From: Gammaproteobacteria bacterium
GTDB lineage: Bacteria > Pseudomonadota > Gammaproteobacteria > Xanthomonadales > Wenzhouxiangellaceae
NCBI GenBank assembly: GCA_003565625.1
Contig: PXBD01000066.1
Span: 1-48,479 of the forward strand
Direction of reading: 5' to 3'
Length of the DNA: 48,479 nt
Part shown: piece after piece, positions 25,703-34,586 of the stretch
Layout: each line of letters starts with the position of its first letter
How positions within the stretch are numbered: position 1 is the first letter of the stretch
Program-made: the position numbers and the translations under genes
Notes under the pieces: model-generated
What the model saw: the letters and a program-made list of their open reading frames with translations, nothing else
The model's database searches: none
Told to the model about the DNA's origin: nothing

Positions 25703-26563
25703 ATGAGTTCTGAGTTGCCCAACAATCGCTGGCGCGCCCGCACGCAGGCCGGGCTGCACTGGCTCGATCAGGGTCTCGATGCCTTCGAGCGCAGCGTGCT
25801 GGTGGTCGGCATTCTGATCATGGCCGGCATGTCGGTCGGCAACGTCTTGCTGCGTAATCTCACCGGTTCCAGCCTGCTGTATGCCAACGACGTGACCCAG
25901 TTGTTGCTGGTGGTCGTGACCTTCATGGGATTGGGCCTGGGCGCGCGCCATGCCCGCCATATCCGGGTCTCGGCCATTCACGACTTGCTGCCAGAACCGG
26001 CCCGCAAGGTGCTCCTGATCATCACCAGCTTCACTACCGCCGGGCTGCTGCTGCTGATGGCCGGCTGGGCCCACGACTACGCCATGTCGACCCGCCGAAG
26101 CTGTCGCATCCTGCCCGAAACGGTCGACCTGGCCGGACTGGCCATACCGGTAGGCGGGATGGCGCCGGGTGCCGCGGTAATCGTGCTGCTGACCATCATG
26201 GTGCTTTCCGGGCAGCTGATCCGGCTGGTGCCCCGCGTGGCGTCCCATGTGCGCGCCCGCCTCTCCGCCTGGACCTGGTGGCTTGCCTGCCTGATCGCGT
26301 TTGCGCTTACGGCGGCAGTCTCGCTCTGGCTGTTTGGATGGACGGCGGAGTTGATCGCCAGCCGCAGCGGCCGCTGTCGGGTGATGTCCTCTCTCGGGCT
26401 GCCGGTCTACCTGGTTCACCTGGTCGTCCCGCTGGGTTTCCTGCTCGGCGCCATTCAGTTCGCCATGGCCGGCATGCGCAACCTGATCAGCCCCGCCAAC
26501 TACCTGTCCTGGCAGCAAAAAGACGAGTACCAATCGGCCGATTCGGACAGCCGCCATGTCTGA
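25703..26563 (+). CDS. DctQ-type TRAP transporter small membrane subunit (enlarged)
   Basis: 286 residues, longer than the usual 160-200 for DctQ. The first helices and the motif YANDVTQLLLVVVTFMGLGLGARHARHIRVSAI match the family core. About 100 additional residues with two more hydrophobic helices (near 150-172 and 192-212) are inserted before the last helix LVHLVVPLGFLLGAIQFAM. It pairs with the large subunit to hold the binding protein and enable Na-driven uptake. Its stop overlaps the dctM start by 8 bp. Enlarged small subunits are known in some TRAP systems; the role of the insert is unknown. Confidence 0.88.
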   Translation: MSSELPNNRWRARTQAGLHWLDQGLDAFERSVLVVGILIMAGMSVGNVLLRNLTGSSLLYANDVTQLLLVVVTFMGLGLGARHARHIRVSAIHDLLPEPARKVLLIITSFTTAGLLLLMAGWAHDYAMSTRRSCRILPETVDLAGLAIPVGGMAPGAAVIVLLTIMVLSGQLIRLVPRVASHVRARLSAWTWWLACLIAFALTAAVSLWLFGWTAELIASRSGRCRVMSSLGLPVYLVHLVVPLGFLLGAIQFAMAGMRNLISPANYLSWQQKDEYQSADSDSRHV

Positions 26564-27887
26564 GTTCTTCGAATGGATCGGCCTGAGCAGCCTGCCGGTC
26601 GAGCAGATCGCCCTGGTCGCGGCCGCGGCCATGATCGTGCTGCTGCTGATGGGCTTTCCGATGATGATCCCGCTGATCGTCGGGGCGTTGATCCTGCTGC
26701 TGGCCGGATTTGCCAACCTCGAGCCTTCGGTGCTGGTCCAGCAGATGATCGGCGGGGTGGAACAAAGCGTACTGGTCGCCGTGCCGATGTTCATTCTGGC
26801 CGCCGACATCATGATCAAGGGCAACACGGCCGACCGCCTGCTTGACCTGGTCGCCAGGTTCTGCGCCCACTTGCGCGGCGGCGTGGCGGTCACGACCGCG
26901 ATTTCGTGCACGCTGTTCGGGGCCGTATCCGGTTCGACCCAGGCCACCGTGGTGGCCATGGGCCGGCCGCTGAAACCGCGCCTGCAGGAGGCCGGCTACT
27001 CCGAACGGTTTTCGATTGCCCTGATCATCAACGCCAGCGACATCGCCCTGCTGATTCCGCCGTCAATCGGCATGATCATCTACGGCGTGGTCTCCGGCAC
27101 CTCGGTCGGCGACCTGTTCATCGCCGGTATCGGGCCGGGCCTGATGATCCTCAGCATGTTCGCGCTGTACTGTTACGGCCTGTCGGTGTGGAAAGAGATA
27201 CCGGTCCAGGCGCCGGCCAGCTGGCGGCAGCGGCTGACGGCGGTGCGCCGGGCCGTTCTCGCGCTGGGCTTTCCGGTGATCATCATCGGCGGCATTTATA
27301 CCGGCACCTTCAGCCCGACCGAGGCGGCGTCGATGTCGGTGGCCTACGCGCTGGTGCTGGAAATGCTGGTCTATCGCGAGGTCCGGGTGCGCGATCTGCC
27401 GTCGATCGCCCTGTCAACCGGCCTGATCACGGCCGTTGTATTCATCCTGGTCGCCGCCGGCATGGCCTTTTCGTGGATCATCTCGTATGCCCAGATTCCC
27501 GGTCTGCTGCTGGGCGACGTGATCCTCATGGCCGCCGATCACCCCTACCGGGTGCTCGCCCTGATCGCTGTGGCCTACTTCATCGGCTGCATGTTCGTCG
27601 ACCCGATCGTGGTCATCCTCGTCCTGACCCCGATCTTTGCTCCGGCCATCGCCGCGGCCGGGCTCGATCCAGTCCACGTTGGCACCATCATCGTCCTGCA
27701 GGCCGCGATCGGCTCGGCGACACCGCCGTTCGGCTGCGACATCTTCACCGCCGTGGCGATCTTCCGCCGACCCTACCTGGAAGTCATCCGCGGCACGCCG
27801 CCGTTTGTATTCATTTTATTGTTGTCCACGGTGCTGCTGATCCTGTTTCCGCAGATCGCGCTGTTCCTGCCGTCCCTGATGCGATAA
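26556..27887 (+). CDS. DctM-type TRAP transporter large permease
   Basis: 443 residues with about a dozen membrane helices. Family motifs include SGSTQATVVAMG, NASDIALLIPPSIGMIIYGVVSGTSVGDLFIAG and the C-terminal GSATPPFGCDIFTA. It is the Na-coupled transport channel of the TRAP system. ATG 26556 overlaps dctQ by 8 bp, so they are co-translated. Length and motifs look complete. Confidence 0.94.
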   Translation: MSEFFEWIGLSSLPVEQIALVAAAAMIVLLLMGFPMMIPLIVGALILLLAGFANLEPSVLVQQMIGGVEQSVLVAVPMFILAADIMIKGNTADRLLDLVARFCAHLRGGVAVTTAISCTLFGAVSGSTQATVVAMGRPLKPRLQEAGYSERFSIALIINASDIALLIPPSIGMIIYGVVSGTSVGDLFIAGIGPGLMILSMFALYCYGLSVWKEIPVQAPASWRQRLTAVRRAVLALGFPVIIIGGIYTGTFSPTEAASMSVAYALVLEMLVYREVRVRDLPSIALSTGLITAVVFILVAAGMAFSWIISYAQIPGLLLGDVILMAADHPYRVLALIAVAYFIGCMFVDPIVVILVLTPIFAPAIAAAGLDPVHVGTIIVLQAAIGSATPPFGCDIFTAVAIFRRPYLEVIRGTPPFVFILLLSTVLLILFPQIALFLPSLMR

Positions 27888-27960
27888 AACCGCCCGATTT
27901 CACAGCCCCGGGCTTTGCCTTTGCTATGTTTAGCGGCTATCAATCCACACTGGAGCATTC

Positions 27961-29511
27961 ATGAGCCGCCCCATCATCGCCGCCAACAAACCGGTCAAAG
28001 TCAGCCTGGAAAAAGGCAACAAATATGCTTTCTGCGTGTGCGGCCGATCCAGCGATCAACCCTTCTGTGACGGCTCGCATGGCGACAGCGGCTTCAAGCC
28101 GAAAATGTTCACCGCCGAAAAGGACGAGGACGCCTACCTGTGCCAGTGCAAACAGACCGGCGATGCGCCGTTCTGCGACGGCACGCACAAGCAGTTCAGC
28201 GACGACCAGGTTGGTGAAGAAGCTCCGGATGACAACGACGATGAGGAAGATGACAACTCCGCGCCCGAACCGAAGGCGACCGCCGAGGAGCCCGGCGTTG
28301 AGCGAATTCATGAGCTTGCCCGCGGTGGCCTCAAGGGCATCGGTCGACACGGCCCGAGCGTGGCCATGGGCGTTCCCGGACCCGAGCTGCCGCGCTGGGA
28401 CCAACTGCAGCTGATGGCCGCCCAGCTGGCCACCCGGCCGCTGGAAGAAGACGATCCCGTTGCCACTGAGCTGGTGATCGGGCCGGAAGCGAAAAAACCG
28501 CTCCGGCTCGAAATTCCGCTGCTGGTCACCGACATGAGCTACGGCGCCCTGTCGCCGGAAGCCAAGATCGCGCTGGCGCGCGGCGCCGAAATGGTGGGCA
28601 CCGGCATCTGTTCCGGCGAAGGCGGCATGCTGCCCGAAGAGCAGGCCGAAAACAGCCGCTACTTCTTCGAGCTGGCCAGCGCCCGCTACGGCTACTCCGA
28701 GGAGGTGCTGAACAAGGTGCAGGCGTTTCACTTCAAGGGCGGCCAGGCGGCCAAGACCGGCACCGGCGGACACCTGCCCGGCAGCAAGATCAGCAAGAAG
28801 ATCGCCGAGGTCCGGGGCATCGAAGAAGGCCAGGATGCCTATTCGCCGGCCACCTTCGACGATCTCAAAACCGCGGCCGATTTCCGCCGCTTCAGCGACC
28901 GGGTGCGCGAAATCACCGGCGGCATTCCGATCGGCTTCAAGCTCAGCGCCAACCACATCGAGCGCGACATCCAGTTCGCCCTGGATGCCGGAGCCGACTA
29001 CATCATCCTGGACGGGCGCGGCGGCGGCACCGGCTCATCGCCGGAGCTTTTGCGCGACCACATCAGCGTGCCGACCATTCCGGCCTTGGCCCGGGCCCGC
29101 CGCTACCTGGACGACCAGCACGCCAGCGGTCGGGTCACCCTGATCGTCACCGGCGGGCTGCGCATGCCGGTTGATTTCATCAAGGCCCTGGCTCTGGGTG
29201 CCGACGGCGTCGCGCTGGGCAACAGCGCCATCCAGGCCGTGGGCTGTGTCGGTGCGCGTATCTGCCACACCAACAACTGCCCGACCGGAGTCGCGACCCA
29301 GCGCGAGGATCTGCGCAAACGCCTGAATGTCGAGCATTCCGCCGAGCGCCTGAAAAACTTCTTTGAAGCTTCGGTGGCGCTGATGCAGGTCATGGCCCGC
29401 GCCTGCGGCCACCCATCGCTGGCCGACTTCAACCGCGACGACCTGGCTACCTGGAACCGCGACATGGCCAAGCTTGCCGGCGTACGCTACGCTGGGGTCG
29501 AGCGTCCGTAA
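27961..29511 (+). CDS. Twin CDGSH iron-sulfur domain fused to glutamate synthase-like FMN domain
   Basis: 516 residues. Two CDGSH (mitoNEET-type) motifs stand at the N-terminus: C25-x-C27...C36-D-G-S-H40 and C61-x-C63...C72-D-G-T-H76. An acidic linker (about 80-105) follows. The rest is the FMN-binding GltB-like barrel with KGGQAAKTGTGGHLPG, YIILDGRGGGTGSSP and the 3Fe-4S ligands in CVGARICHTNNCPTG. It resembles stand-alone GltS domains found without the amidotransferase, so glutamine is not necessarily a substrate. GGAG sits about eight bases before the ATG. A redox enzyme whose CDGSH clusters may pass electrons to FMN is inferred. Confidence 0.9.
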   Translation: MSRPIIAANKPVKVSLEKGNKYAFCVCGRSSDQPFCDGSHGDSGFKPKMFTAEKDEDAYLCQCKQTGDAPFCDGTHKQFSDDQVGEEAPDDNDDEEDDNSAPEPKATAEEPGVERIHELARGGLKGIGRHGPSVAMGVPGPELPRWDQLQLMAAQLATRPLEEDDPVATELVIGPEAKKPLRLEIPLLVTDMSYGALSPEAKIALARGAEMVGTGICSGEGGMLPEEQAENSRYFFELASARYGYSEEVLNKVQAFHFKGGQAAKTGTGGHLPGSKISKKIAEVRGIEEGQDAYSPATFDDLKTAADFRRFSDRVREITGGIPIGFKLSANHIERDIQFALDAGADYIILDGRGGGTGSSPELLRDHISVPTIPALARARRYLDDQHASGRVTLIVTGGLRMPVDFIKALALGADGVALGNSAIQAVGCVGARICHTNNCPTGVATQREDLRKRLNVEHSAERLKNFFEASVALMQVMARACGHPSLADFNRDDLATWNRDMAKLAGVRYAGVERP

Positions 29512-29522
29512 AAGCCGGCCAG

Positions 29523-30044
29523 TCAGCGCGCCAAGCTGACCAGGGACAGCGCCTGGCGCAGAGTCTGGCGCAACTCCAACTCGCGCGCGACCAGCTCGGC
29601 CAGGGCGGCGAGAATTTGGCGCTCGCGCTGATCGAGCCCGGGGCGTGGCTGGTTGTCGAGCAGGCACAGCGTGCCGACCGCCTCGCCGCCGGGCATCGTC
29701 ACCGGCGCGCCGGCGTAGTACCGCACTCGCGGCCCTTCAAGAACCAGCGGATTGGTCGCAAAGCGCGGGTCAGCCTCAGGGTCCAGCACCTCGAAAAAAG
29801 CCTGTTTTCGAACCGTATGGTTGCAAAAGGCCCATTCGCGCGGGGTCTCGGCACAATCGACCAGACCGCGCCGGGACTTGAACCACTGACGGTCCTCATC
29901 CAGCAGAGAGATCGGCACCGTATCGATCCCCAGAACCAGAACCGCCAGATCGGTAATGCGCTCGAAAGCGGGCTCTTCGGGCGTATCGAGAACGTTGAGT
30001 GCCTGCAAGGCGGCCAGCCGCCGTTTTTCGTCGAAATCCGTCAC
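29523..30044 (-). CDS. GAF-domain protein
   Basis: 173 residues. A single GAF domain covers nearly all of it: LAALQALNVLDTPEEPAFERIT, the redox-type insertion SRRGLVDCAETPREWAFCNHTV, and APVTMPGGEAVGTLCLLD. The C-terminus is a short helix rich in Leu and Arg. It starts at GTG 30044, overlapping the EAL fragment stop as GTGA, so it was once the next gene of a signalling operon. This GAF subtype is usually found at the N-terminus of kinases or GGDEF proteins; here it stands alone. Ligand unknown. Confidence 0.75.
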   Translation of the reverse strand: MTDFDEKRRLAALQALNVLDTPEEPAFERITDLAVLVLGIDTVPISLLDEDRQWFKSRRGLVDCAETPREWAFCNHTVRKQAFFEVLDPEADPRFATNPLVLEGPRVRYYAGAPVTMPGGEAVGTLCLLDNQPRPGLDQRERQILAALAELVARELELRQTLRQALSLVSLAR

Positions 30045-30793
30045 TGCGCCAACTCCTGAAGGCGCGCCAGCAAGTTGGCGTCGACCTGCTCGGCCGGCAC
30101 CGGCCGGCTGTAGAAAAAGCCCTGGATCATCGGCACTCGCAGGTCGGCCAGAATGGACTCTTCGGCGCGCGTTTCGACACCTTCGGCGACAACATCCAGG
30201 CCGAGCAGATGGGCCAGCGAACAAACGGTTCCGACGATCGCGCGCGTCTCGGCGCGCTCGTCGAGCTGACGCACGAAGCTGCGGTCGATCTTGAGCACGT
30301 CCAGCGGCAGGCGCTGAATGTATTCCAGCGAGGAATAACCGGTACCGAAATCATCCAGGGAGATCCGCACACCGATTGCGCGCAAGCGGTTGAGCGCCTC
30401 GACCGCGTGGTCGATGTTTTCCATCAACGAGGTTTCGGTCACCTCCAGCTTCAGGCACCTGAGCGGCACGCCGCTCTCTGCGAGCAGGGCGCACAGCATG
30501 TCCGGAAAGTCCGGGTCGATCAACTGGCGTGCGGCCAGATTAACCGAGACAAAGACGGCATCGTCGAGCAGGCCAATTTCACGCCAGCCGGCCAGATGAC
30601 CAAGCGACCGTTCAAGCATGAGACGACCCACCGCATCAATCAGCTCACTGCCTTCGATCACCGGTATGAATACGCCAGGCGATACCCACTCGCCGTTCTG
30701 GTCGCGCAGGCGGGCCAGCGCCTCGAAACCACGCAGTTGACCGGAACCAGTCGCAACGATGGGCTGGAAGAACGGCTCGACCCGGCCGCCCCC
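30041..30793 (-). pseudogene. EAL domain of a broken cyclic-di-GMP signalling protein
   Basis: Read in its own frame from about 30793, the sequence gives VEPFFQPIVATGSGQLRGFE, with the EAL signature (FEALARL), and continues to a complete EAL domain. Catalytic positions appear intact: Asn in SVNLAARQL, Glu in LEVTET, the SLDDFGTGYSSL pair, Lys in LKIDRSF, and Glu in VVAEGVET. It should hydrolyse cyclic di-GMP if translated. The first ATG in this frame (30661) lies inside the domain, so on its own it would lack the catalytic EAL Glu. It is out of frame with the PAS-GGDEF piece because of a one-base loss, probably in the C5 run 30789-30793. Confidence 0.75.
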
Positions 30794-31551
30794 GCCACCC
30801 GATGGGCACCCAGATCCATCACACCGATCGACAGTCCCAGCCAGTGAAACATGGCGCCACCCAGGCGGGTCGGCTGATCAAAGGCCCGGCATACCGCCCG
30901 CAAGGCGGCCTCCGGATTGTGCTCACCCGGAGCAAAAACCACCCCGAACTGATTGCCCGGCAATTGCGCCAGCATGGTCCGAACCGGCAATGCGCGCAGC
31001 AATCGCTGGCGGGTTTCCGAGCGCAGTTGCTCAACGCCCTGGCTGTCCAGAGCTTCGACGAGATCGCCCAGGCGGTTGAACGCAAGCAGGGCCACGACCG
31101 CGCCGGACTCCTGGGCAATGAGATCTTCAATCGTCTCGCGGAAGCTGCGCTCGTTGGGCAGGCCGGAGGCAGTATCGACGCAACGCAGTGCGGTCACGTC
31201 GGACTGGGTTCCGGCGAGCAGATGGACCAGACCCTGCGGATCGCGATTCGCGAGCCCGCGACAAAGCATCCAGCGATAGGTGCCGTTGGCATGCCGAATG
31301 CGGAACTCCACGTTCACAAACGGCTCGAGACCGTCCAGATGCGCCGCGATTGCGGTCCGCAGGCGAACCAGGTCACGCGGATGGACGAGGTCAAACCAGA
31401 ATTCGGGGCAGGCGTCCTCGGGGACAGCGCAATCGATCATCTCCAGCCAGCGGCGGGAAAACTCCACCCGGTCCTCATCCAGATACCAGACCCAGACCCC
31501 GTCATTGGAGCCTTCCAGAATCAGGTTCAGCTTGGCCGTGCGCTCGCGCAC
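30658..31551 (-). pseudogene. PAS plus degenerate GGDEF segment of the broken signalling protein
   Basis: The useful coding part runs from about 31618 to 30794. It begins with a short coiled coil (KAAQQDLEQRVRERTAKLN), then a PAS domain with VWVWYLDEDRVEFSRRWLEM and the PAC end GLVHLLAGTQSDVT. The GGDEF-like domain has LPGNQF instead of GGDEF, so it is not a cyclase. After LGLSIGVMDLG the usual 60-70 residues that finish GGDEF and lead to EAL are missing. Downstream the frame yields nonsense. This points to an internal deletion plus frameshift. No credible start codon precedes the PAS domain, since the nearest GTG lies in the coiled coil. Confidence 0.7.
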
Positions 31552-31580
31552 GCGCTGCTCGAGATCCTGCTGGGCTGCCT

Positions 31581-31901
31581 TCAGACGACCGACTGGCCAG
31601 TCAGCCCGGCGGCAAAGCTGGCGTGGATGACCGGCTGGCGGACAAGAAAATCCTGGACGCCACTGGACATTTTGAAAAAGCGCGGAAACACCGACTCGGC
31701 ATACTGGATGAAATGCACCGCATAGTGTTCCATCAGCTGCGCCCTCGTCCAGCCGATCTCGGCCTGGCTGGCCTCGAACAGCGCATGCACCTGTTCGTCT
31801 GGATAGTCGGTGTGAATTCGAAAGCTGGTGCCGGCCTTGAGTTCACTGCCACCGTGCTCTTCGACCAACGACAACAACACCTTCTGGATCATCCCGATCA
31901 T
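31581..31901 (-). pseudogene. Truncated H-NOX (heme nitric-oxide/oxygen-binding) domain
   Basis: 106 residues from ATG 31901. MIGMIQKVLLSLVEEHGG is an H-NOX start, and LMEHYAVHFIQYAESVFPRFF matches the region before the heme. VIHASFAAGL supplies the likely proximal His at about residue 93. The domain normally needs about 180 residues including a YxSxR motif; here it stops at TGA just after the His. The following bases continue as coiled coil and PAS in the next frame. It is the N-terminal fragment of a gas-sensing cyclic-di-GMP regulator now broken into pieces. A GGTGA ribosome site stands before the ATG. Confidence 0.7.
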
Positions 31902-31941
31902 GGGTCACCTGCCTGCATTGCCGAAAATGGCTACCAATAGA

Positions 31942-33945
31942 TTACCGGTAGCGCTCGAACCAGTGGACGACATGAGCCGGCTTGGCCATCAGCTGGCTGG
32001 GTCTTCGATGCAGGGCATGCGAGGCACCCGGCACGCGCACCATGGCGCTGTCGATACCGCGCAGCTGCAAGGCCTGGAAATACTGCTCGGTCTCCGAAAT
32101 CGGCGTGCGCCAGTCTTCCTCACCGGTCAGCAGCAGGGTCGGCGTGTTGACGTAACCGACCCGCTGGATCGGTGAGTGGGCCAGGTAGTGTTCAGCGTGC
32201 TCCCACGGCGGGCCCGGAAACCAGTAGCGTGAAAACAGGAAGTACAGGTCGGCACTGAGCATGAAGCTGTACCAGTTGATGACCGGGTTGACCGCCGCGG
32301 CCGCGGCAAAGCGGTCGGTCTTGCTGATTGCCCAGGTGGTGAGCACGCCGCCGCCGGAACCGCCGGTGATGAACAAGGCGTCTTCGTCGATGTAGCCACG
32401 GGCAATGACAGCGTCGACACCGTCCATCAGGTCATCGTGGTCGTGGCTGGGATAGTTGTGGTGAATCAGGTTGGCAAACTCTTCGCCGTAGCTGGTGCTG
32501 CCGCGCGGGTTGAGGTAGACGACCACATAGCCCTGCGCGGCCATCAGCTGCAACTCCATGGCGAAATACTCGCCGTAAGTGGCAAAAGGCCCGCCGTGGA
32601 TTTCCAGGATCATCGGCCACTGCCGGTCGGGGTCGAAATCCGGCGGGTAGATGACCCAACCCTGCAGATCGCGTTCATCGATGCTGGAGGTATACCAGAA
32701 GCCCTCTACCCGGCCAACCGAGCGCTTGGCCAGAAAGTCGCGATTGAAGTCGGTCAGTACCGCGCTGGCCCCGTCGCGGATCACGGCCAGCTCCGAGGGT
32801 CGCCGGGTGCTGGCGTGAGTGTGCGCGATGAGCCCGCCGGCGGTGGCGAACTGACCCGACGAATAGGGCCGGCTGAAGTACTCGCCGCCGAGTTCGTCGG
32901 TCAACACGGTGCGGCTGCCGTCCATGGACTGGCGCGCCAGGCGGGTGCGGCCGTGATGGTCGTACTGGATCAGCAGGCGGTTGTTATCGGCCCAGGTGAA
33001 GCGGTCGATATCGCGGTCCAGGTCCGCGGTCAGCTCGCGAACGCCGGAGCCGTCCAGATCGGCCACGAACAGGCGCTTGGCCTGGTGAGACAGTTCACGG
33101 TCCTCGAACCCCAGCCAGGCCAGCCGGCTGCCGTCCGGCGAGACCTGCGGCTGGCGCTGGGGGTCATCGTCCCGGGTGACGGCCGTGATGGCGCGCGATT
33201 CGATCTCAATACGGTAAATACTGGACTTGAGCGGATAGCGATGGGCGTCGTCGCGTAGGTTGGCTTCGACGAACAAAGACTGCCCGTCCGGATGCCAGGC
33301 CGGGCTGGAGTGATCAAACGGACCGTCGCTGATGCGCATCGGAGAGCCGCCTGCGGCCGGCAGCACGTAGACGTGGTGATGACCAGCCCGCAGGTAGCCG
33401 CGACCGTCGGCGCGGTAGCGTGGCTGTTCGATCCAGATCGCTGGGTCGGCCCAGTCAGCACCTTCGGGTTTGCCCGGCAGGGTGACCGGATTGTCGGCGG
33501 GCAAGGGCGTGAACATCACGAACGCCAGCCAGCGCCCGTCCGGTGACCAGGCCAGACCGGACGGGGTCTCGGGCAGCTCGGCGATGCGACTGTCACGTCC
33601 GCTGGCAAGCCAGTGCAGGCGCAGCTCGCCGCCGGCAAGGTAGGCCAGACGAGTGCCGTCGGGCGACCAGCGTGGCGCGGACGCATCACTGTCGCGATCG
33701 GTCAGCGGTTCCAGGTCGGAGCCGTCGGCGCTGATCAGCCACAGGCTGGAACGAGCCCGGTCGGTCTGTCGATCCATCCAGTGGCGGACAAACGCGATGC
33801 GCTCGCCGGACGGGTCCGGCTGCGGATCGCTCACCGCCTCCAGCAGAAAGACATCGTCGTAGTCCAGGGCGGGCGGCTCGGCGGCCAGCACCGGAGCGAA
33901 CCACATGCAGGCAGTGAGCAGGGCCAGGCAAAAGAATCGCTTCAC
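31942..33945 (-). CDS. S9-family prolyl oligopeptidase-like serine peptidase, secreted
   Basis: 667 residues. A signal peptide (to about APVLAAE) is followed by a WD40-like beta-propeller with TolB-type repeats (PRWSPDGTRLAYL, LAWSPDGRWLAFV). A C-terminal alpha/beta hydrolase contains the nucleophile elbow GGSGGG, an Asp in EEDWRTP and the His in GASHALHRRP, giving the Ser-Asp-His triad. It should cleave short peptides in the periplasm, as dipeptidyl or acylaminoacyl peptidases do. Start is GTG 33945. It is monocistronic on the minus strand, divergent from the outer-membrane protein gene. Confidence 0.93.
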   Translation of the reverse strand: MKRFFCLALLTACMWFAPVLAAEPPALDYDDVFLLEAVSDPQPDPSGERIAFVRHWMDRQTDRARSSLWLISADGSDLEPLTDRDSDASAPRWSPDGTRLAYLAGGELRLHWLASGRDSRIAELPETPSGLAWSPDGRWLAFVMFTPLPADNPVTLPGKPEGADWADPAIWIEQPRYRADGRGYLRAGHHHVYVLPAAGGSPMRISDGPFDHSSPAWHPDGQSLFVEANLRDDAHRYPLKSSIYRIEIESRAITAVTRDDDPQRQPQVSPDGSRLAWLGFEDRELSHQAKRLFVADLDGSGVRELTADLDRDIDRFTWADNNRLLIQYDHHGRTRLARQSMDGSRTVLTDELGGEYFSRPYSSGQFATAGGLIAHTHASTRRPSELAVIRDGASAVLTDFNRDFLAKRSVGRVEGFWYTSSIDERDLQGWVIYPPDFDPDRQWPMILEIHGGPFATYGEYFAMELQLMAAQGYVVVYLNPRGSTSYGEEFANLIHHNYPSHDHDDLMDGVDAVIARGYIDEDALFITGGSGGGVLTTWAISKTDRFAAAAAVNPVINWYSFMLSADLYFLFSRYWFPGPPWEHAEHYLAHSPIQRVGYVNTPTLLLTGEEDWRTPISETEQYFQALQLRGIDSAMVRVPGASHALHRRPSQLMAKPAHVVHWFERYR

Positions 33946-34001
33946 GGGGTAGTCTCGGTGCAGAGCGGGGTATTATTCTAGCGTTTCAAGGATCGACTTC
34001 C

Positions 34002-34505
34002 ATGACCAGACTGTTTTTTTTCGTTGTTTTGATCATCTCCGCCGCTGGCCTTGCCGAGCCGGCGCGCGCCCTGCCGCTGGTGGATATCGGGCTGGGCGCC
34101 GGGGCAGTGATGATTGGCGACGACCCGGCCGTATCGATATCGCTGGACGTGCACGTGTCACTGGGCCCCTGGTGGGGCGCAGAAGCCGGCTACACCCGCA
34201 CCGTGCTCGACGGGGCTATCGATCGGGCAAGCGGGTCGGTGGATTACAGTGCCAGCCTGCTGGCTGGATTCCTGACCCTGACCTCGCCCAGCCCCGGCAT
34301 CAAGTTTCGCGGCAAACTCGGCCTGCAGCGTGCCCGCTTCCGGCTCGACCACGAGGCAGACGGCGGGAACTTCAACAGTCTTGGCCCGGCCCTGGGGGTC
34401 GGCGTTCTGGCCCGACACTGGCAGCTGGAACTGACCCGGTCGCGCATTGATGACGGCGACCTGGACGAAGGCATCACCCAGCTGAACCTGAAATACCTCT
34501 GGTAA
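34002..34505 (+). CDS. Small outer-membrane beta-barrel-like protein
   Basis: 167 residues with a signal peptide (MTRLFFFVVLIISAAGLAEP, cleavage near ARA). The mature part has alternating hydrophobic strands (VSISLDVHVSLGPWWGAEAGY, YSASLLAGFLTLTSP) and ends in LNLKYLW. A C-terminal aromatic strand of this kind is typical of outer-membrane barrels inserted by BAM. It resembles YfaZ or OmpW-like small barrels in general shape. Ligand and role are unknown. AAGGATCG precedes the ATG. DUF6498 follows 81 bp later. Confidence 0.75.
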   Translation: MTRLFFFVVLIISAAGLAEPARALPLVDIGLGAGAVMIGDDPAVSISLDVHVSLGPWWGAEAGYTRTVLDGAIDRASGSVDYSASLLAGFLTLTSPSPGIKFRGKLGLQRARFRLDHEADGGNFNSLGPALGVGVLARHWQLELTRSRIDDGDLDEGITQLNLKYLW

Positions 34506-34586
34506 CGTCCAGCTGAGCACATCGGCTGGCAGAACCAGCCGGCGGTTTTCGTTAAGGAGACAGAACCGCAACCCTGAGAGTACTCC

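Noticed and set aside
30785-30795. Programmed -1 frameshift joining GGDEF to EAL
   Set aside because: The G5 run is not a standard slippery heptamer, and the GGDEF domain also lacks 60-70 residues, so decay or sequencing error is simpler.
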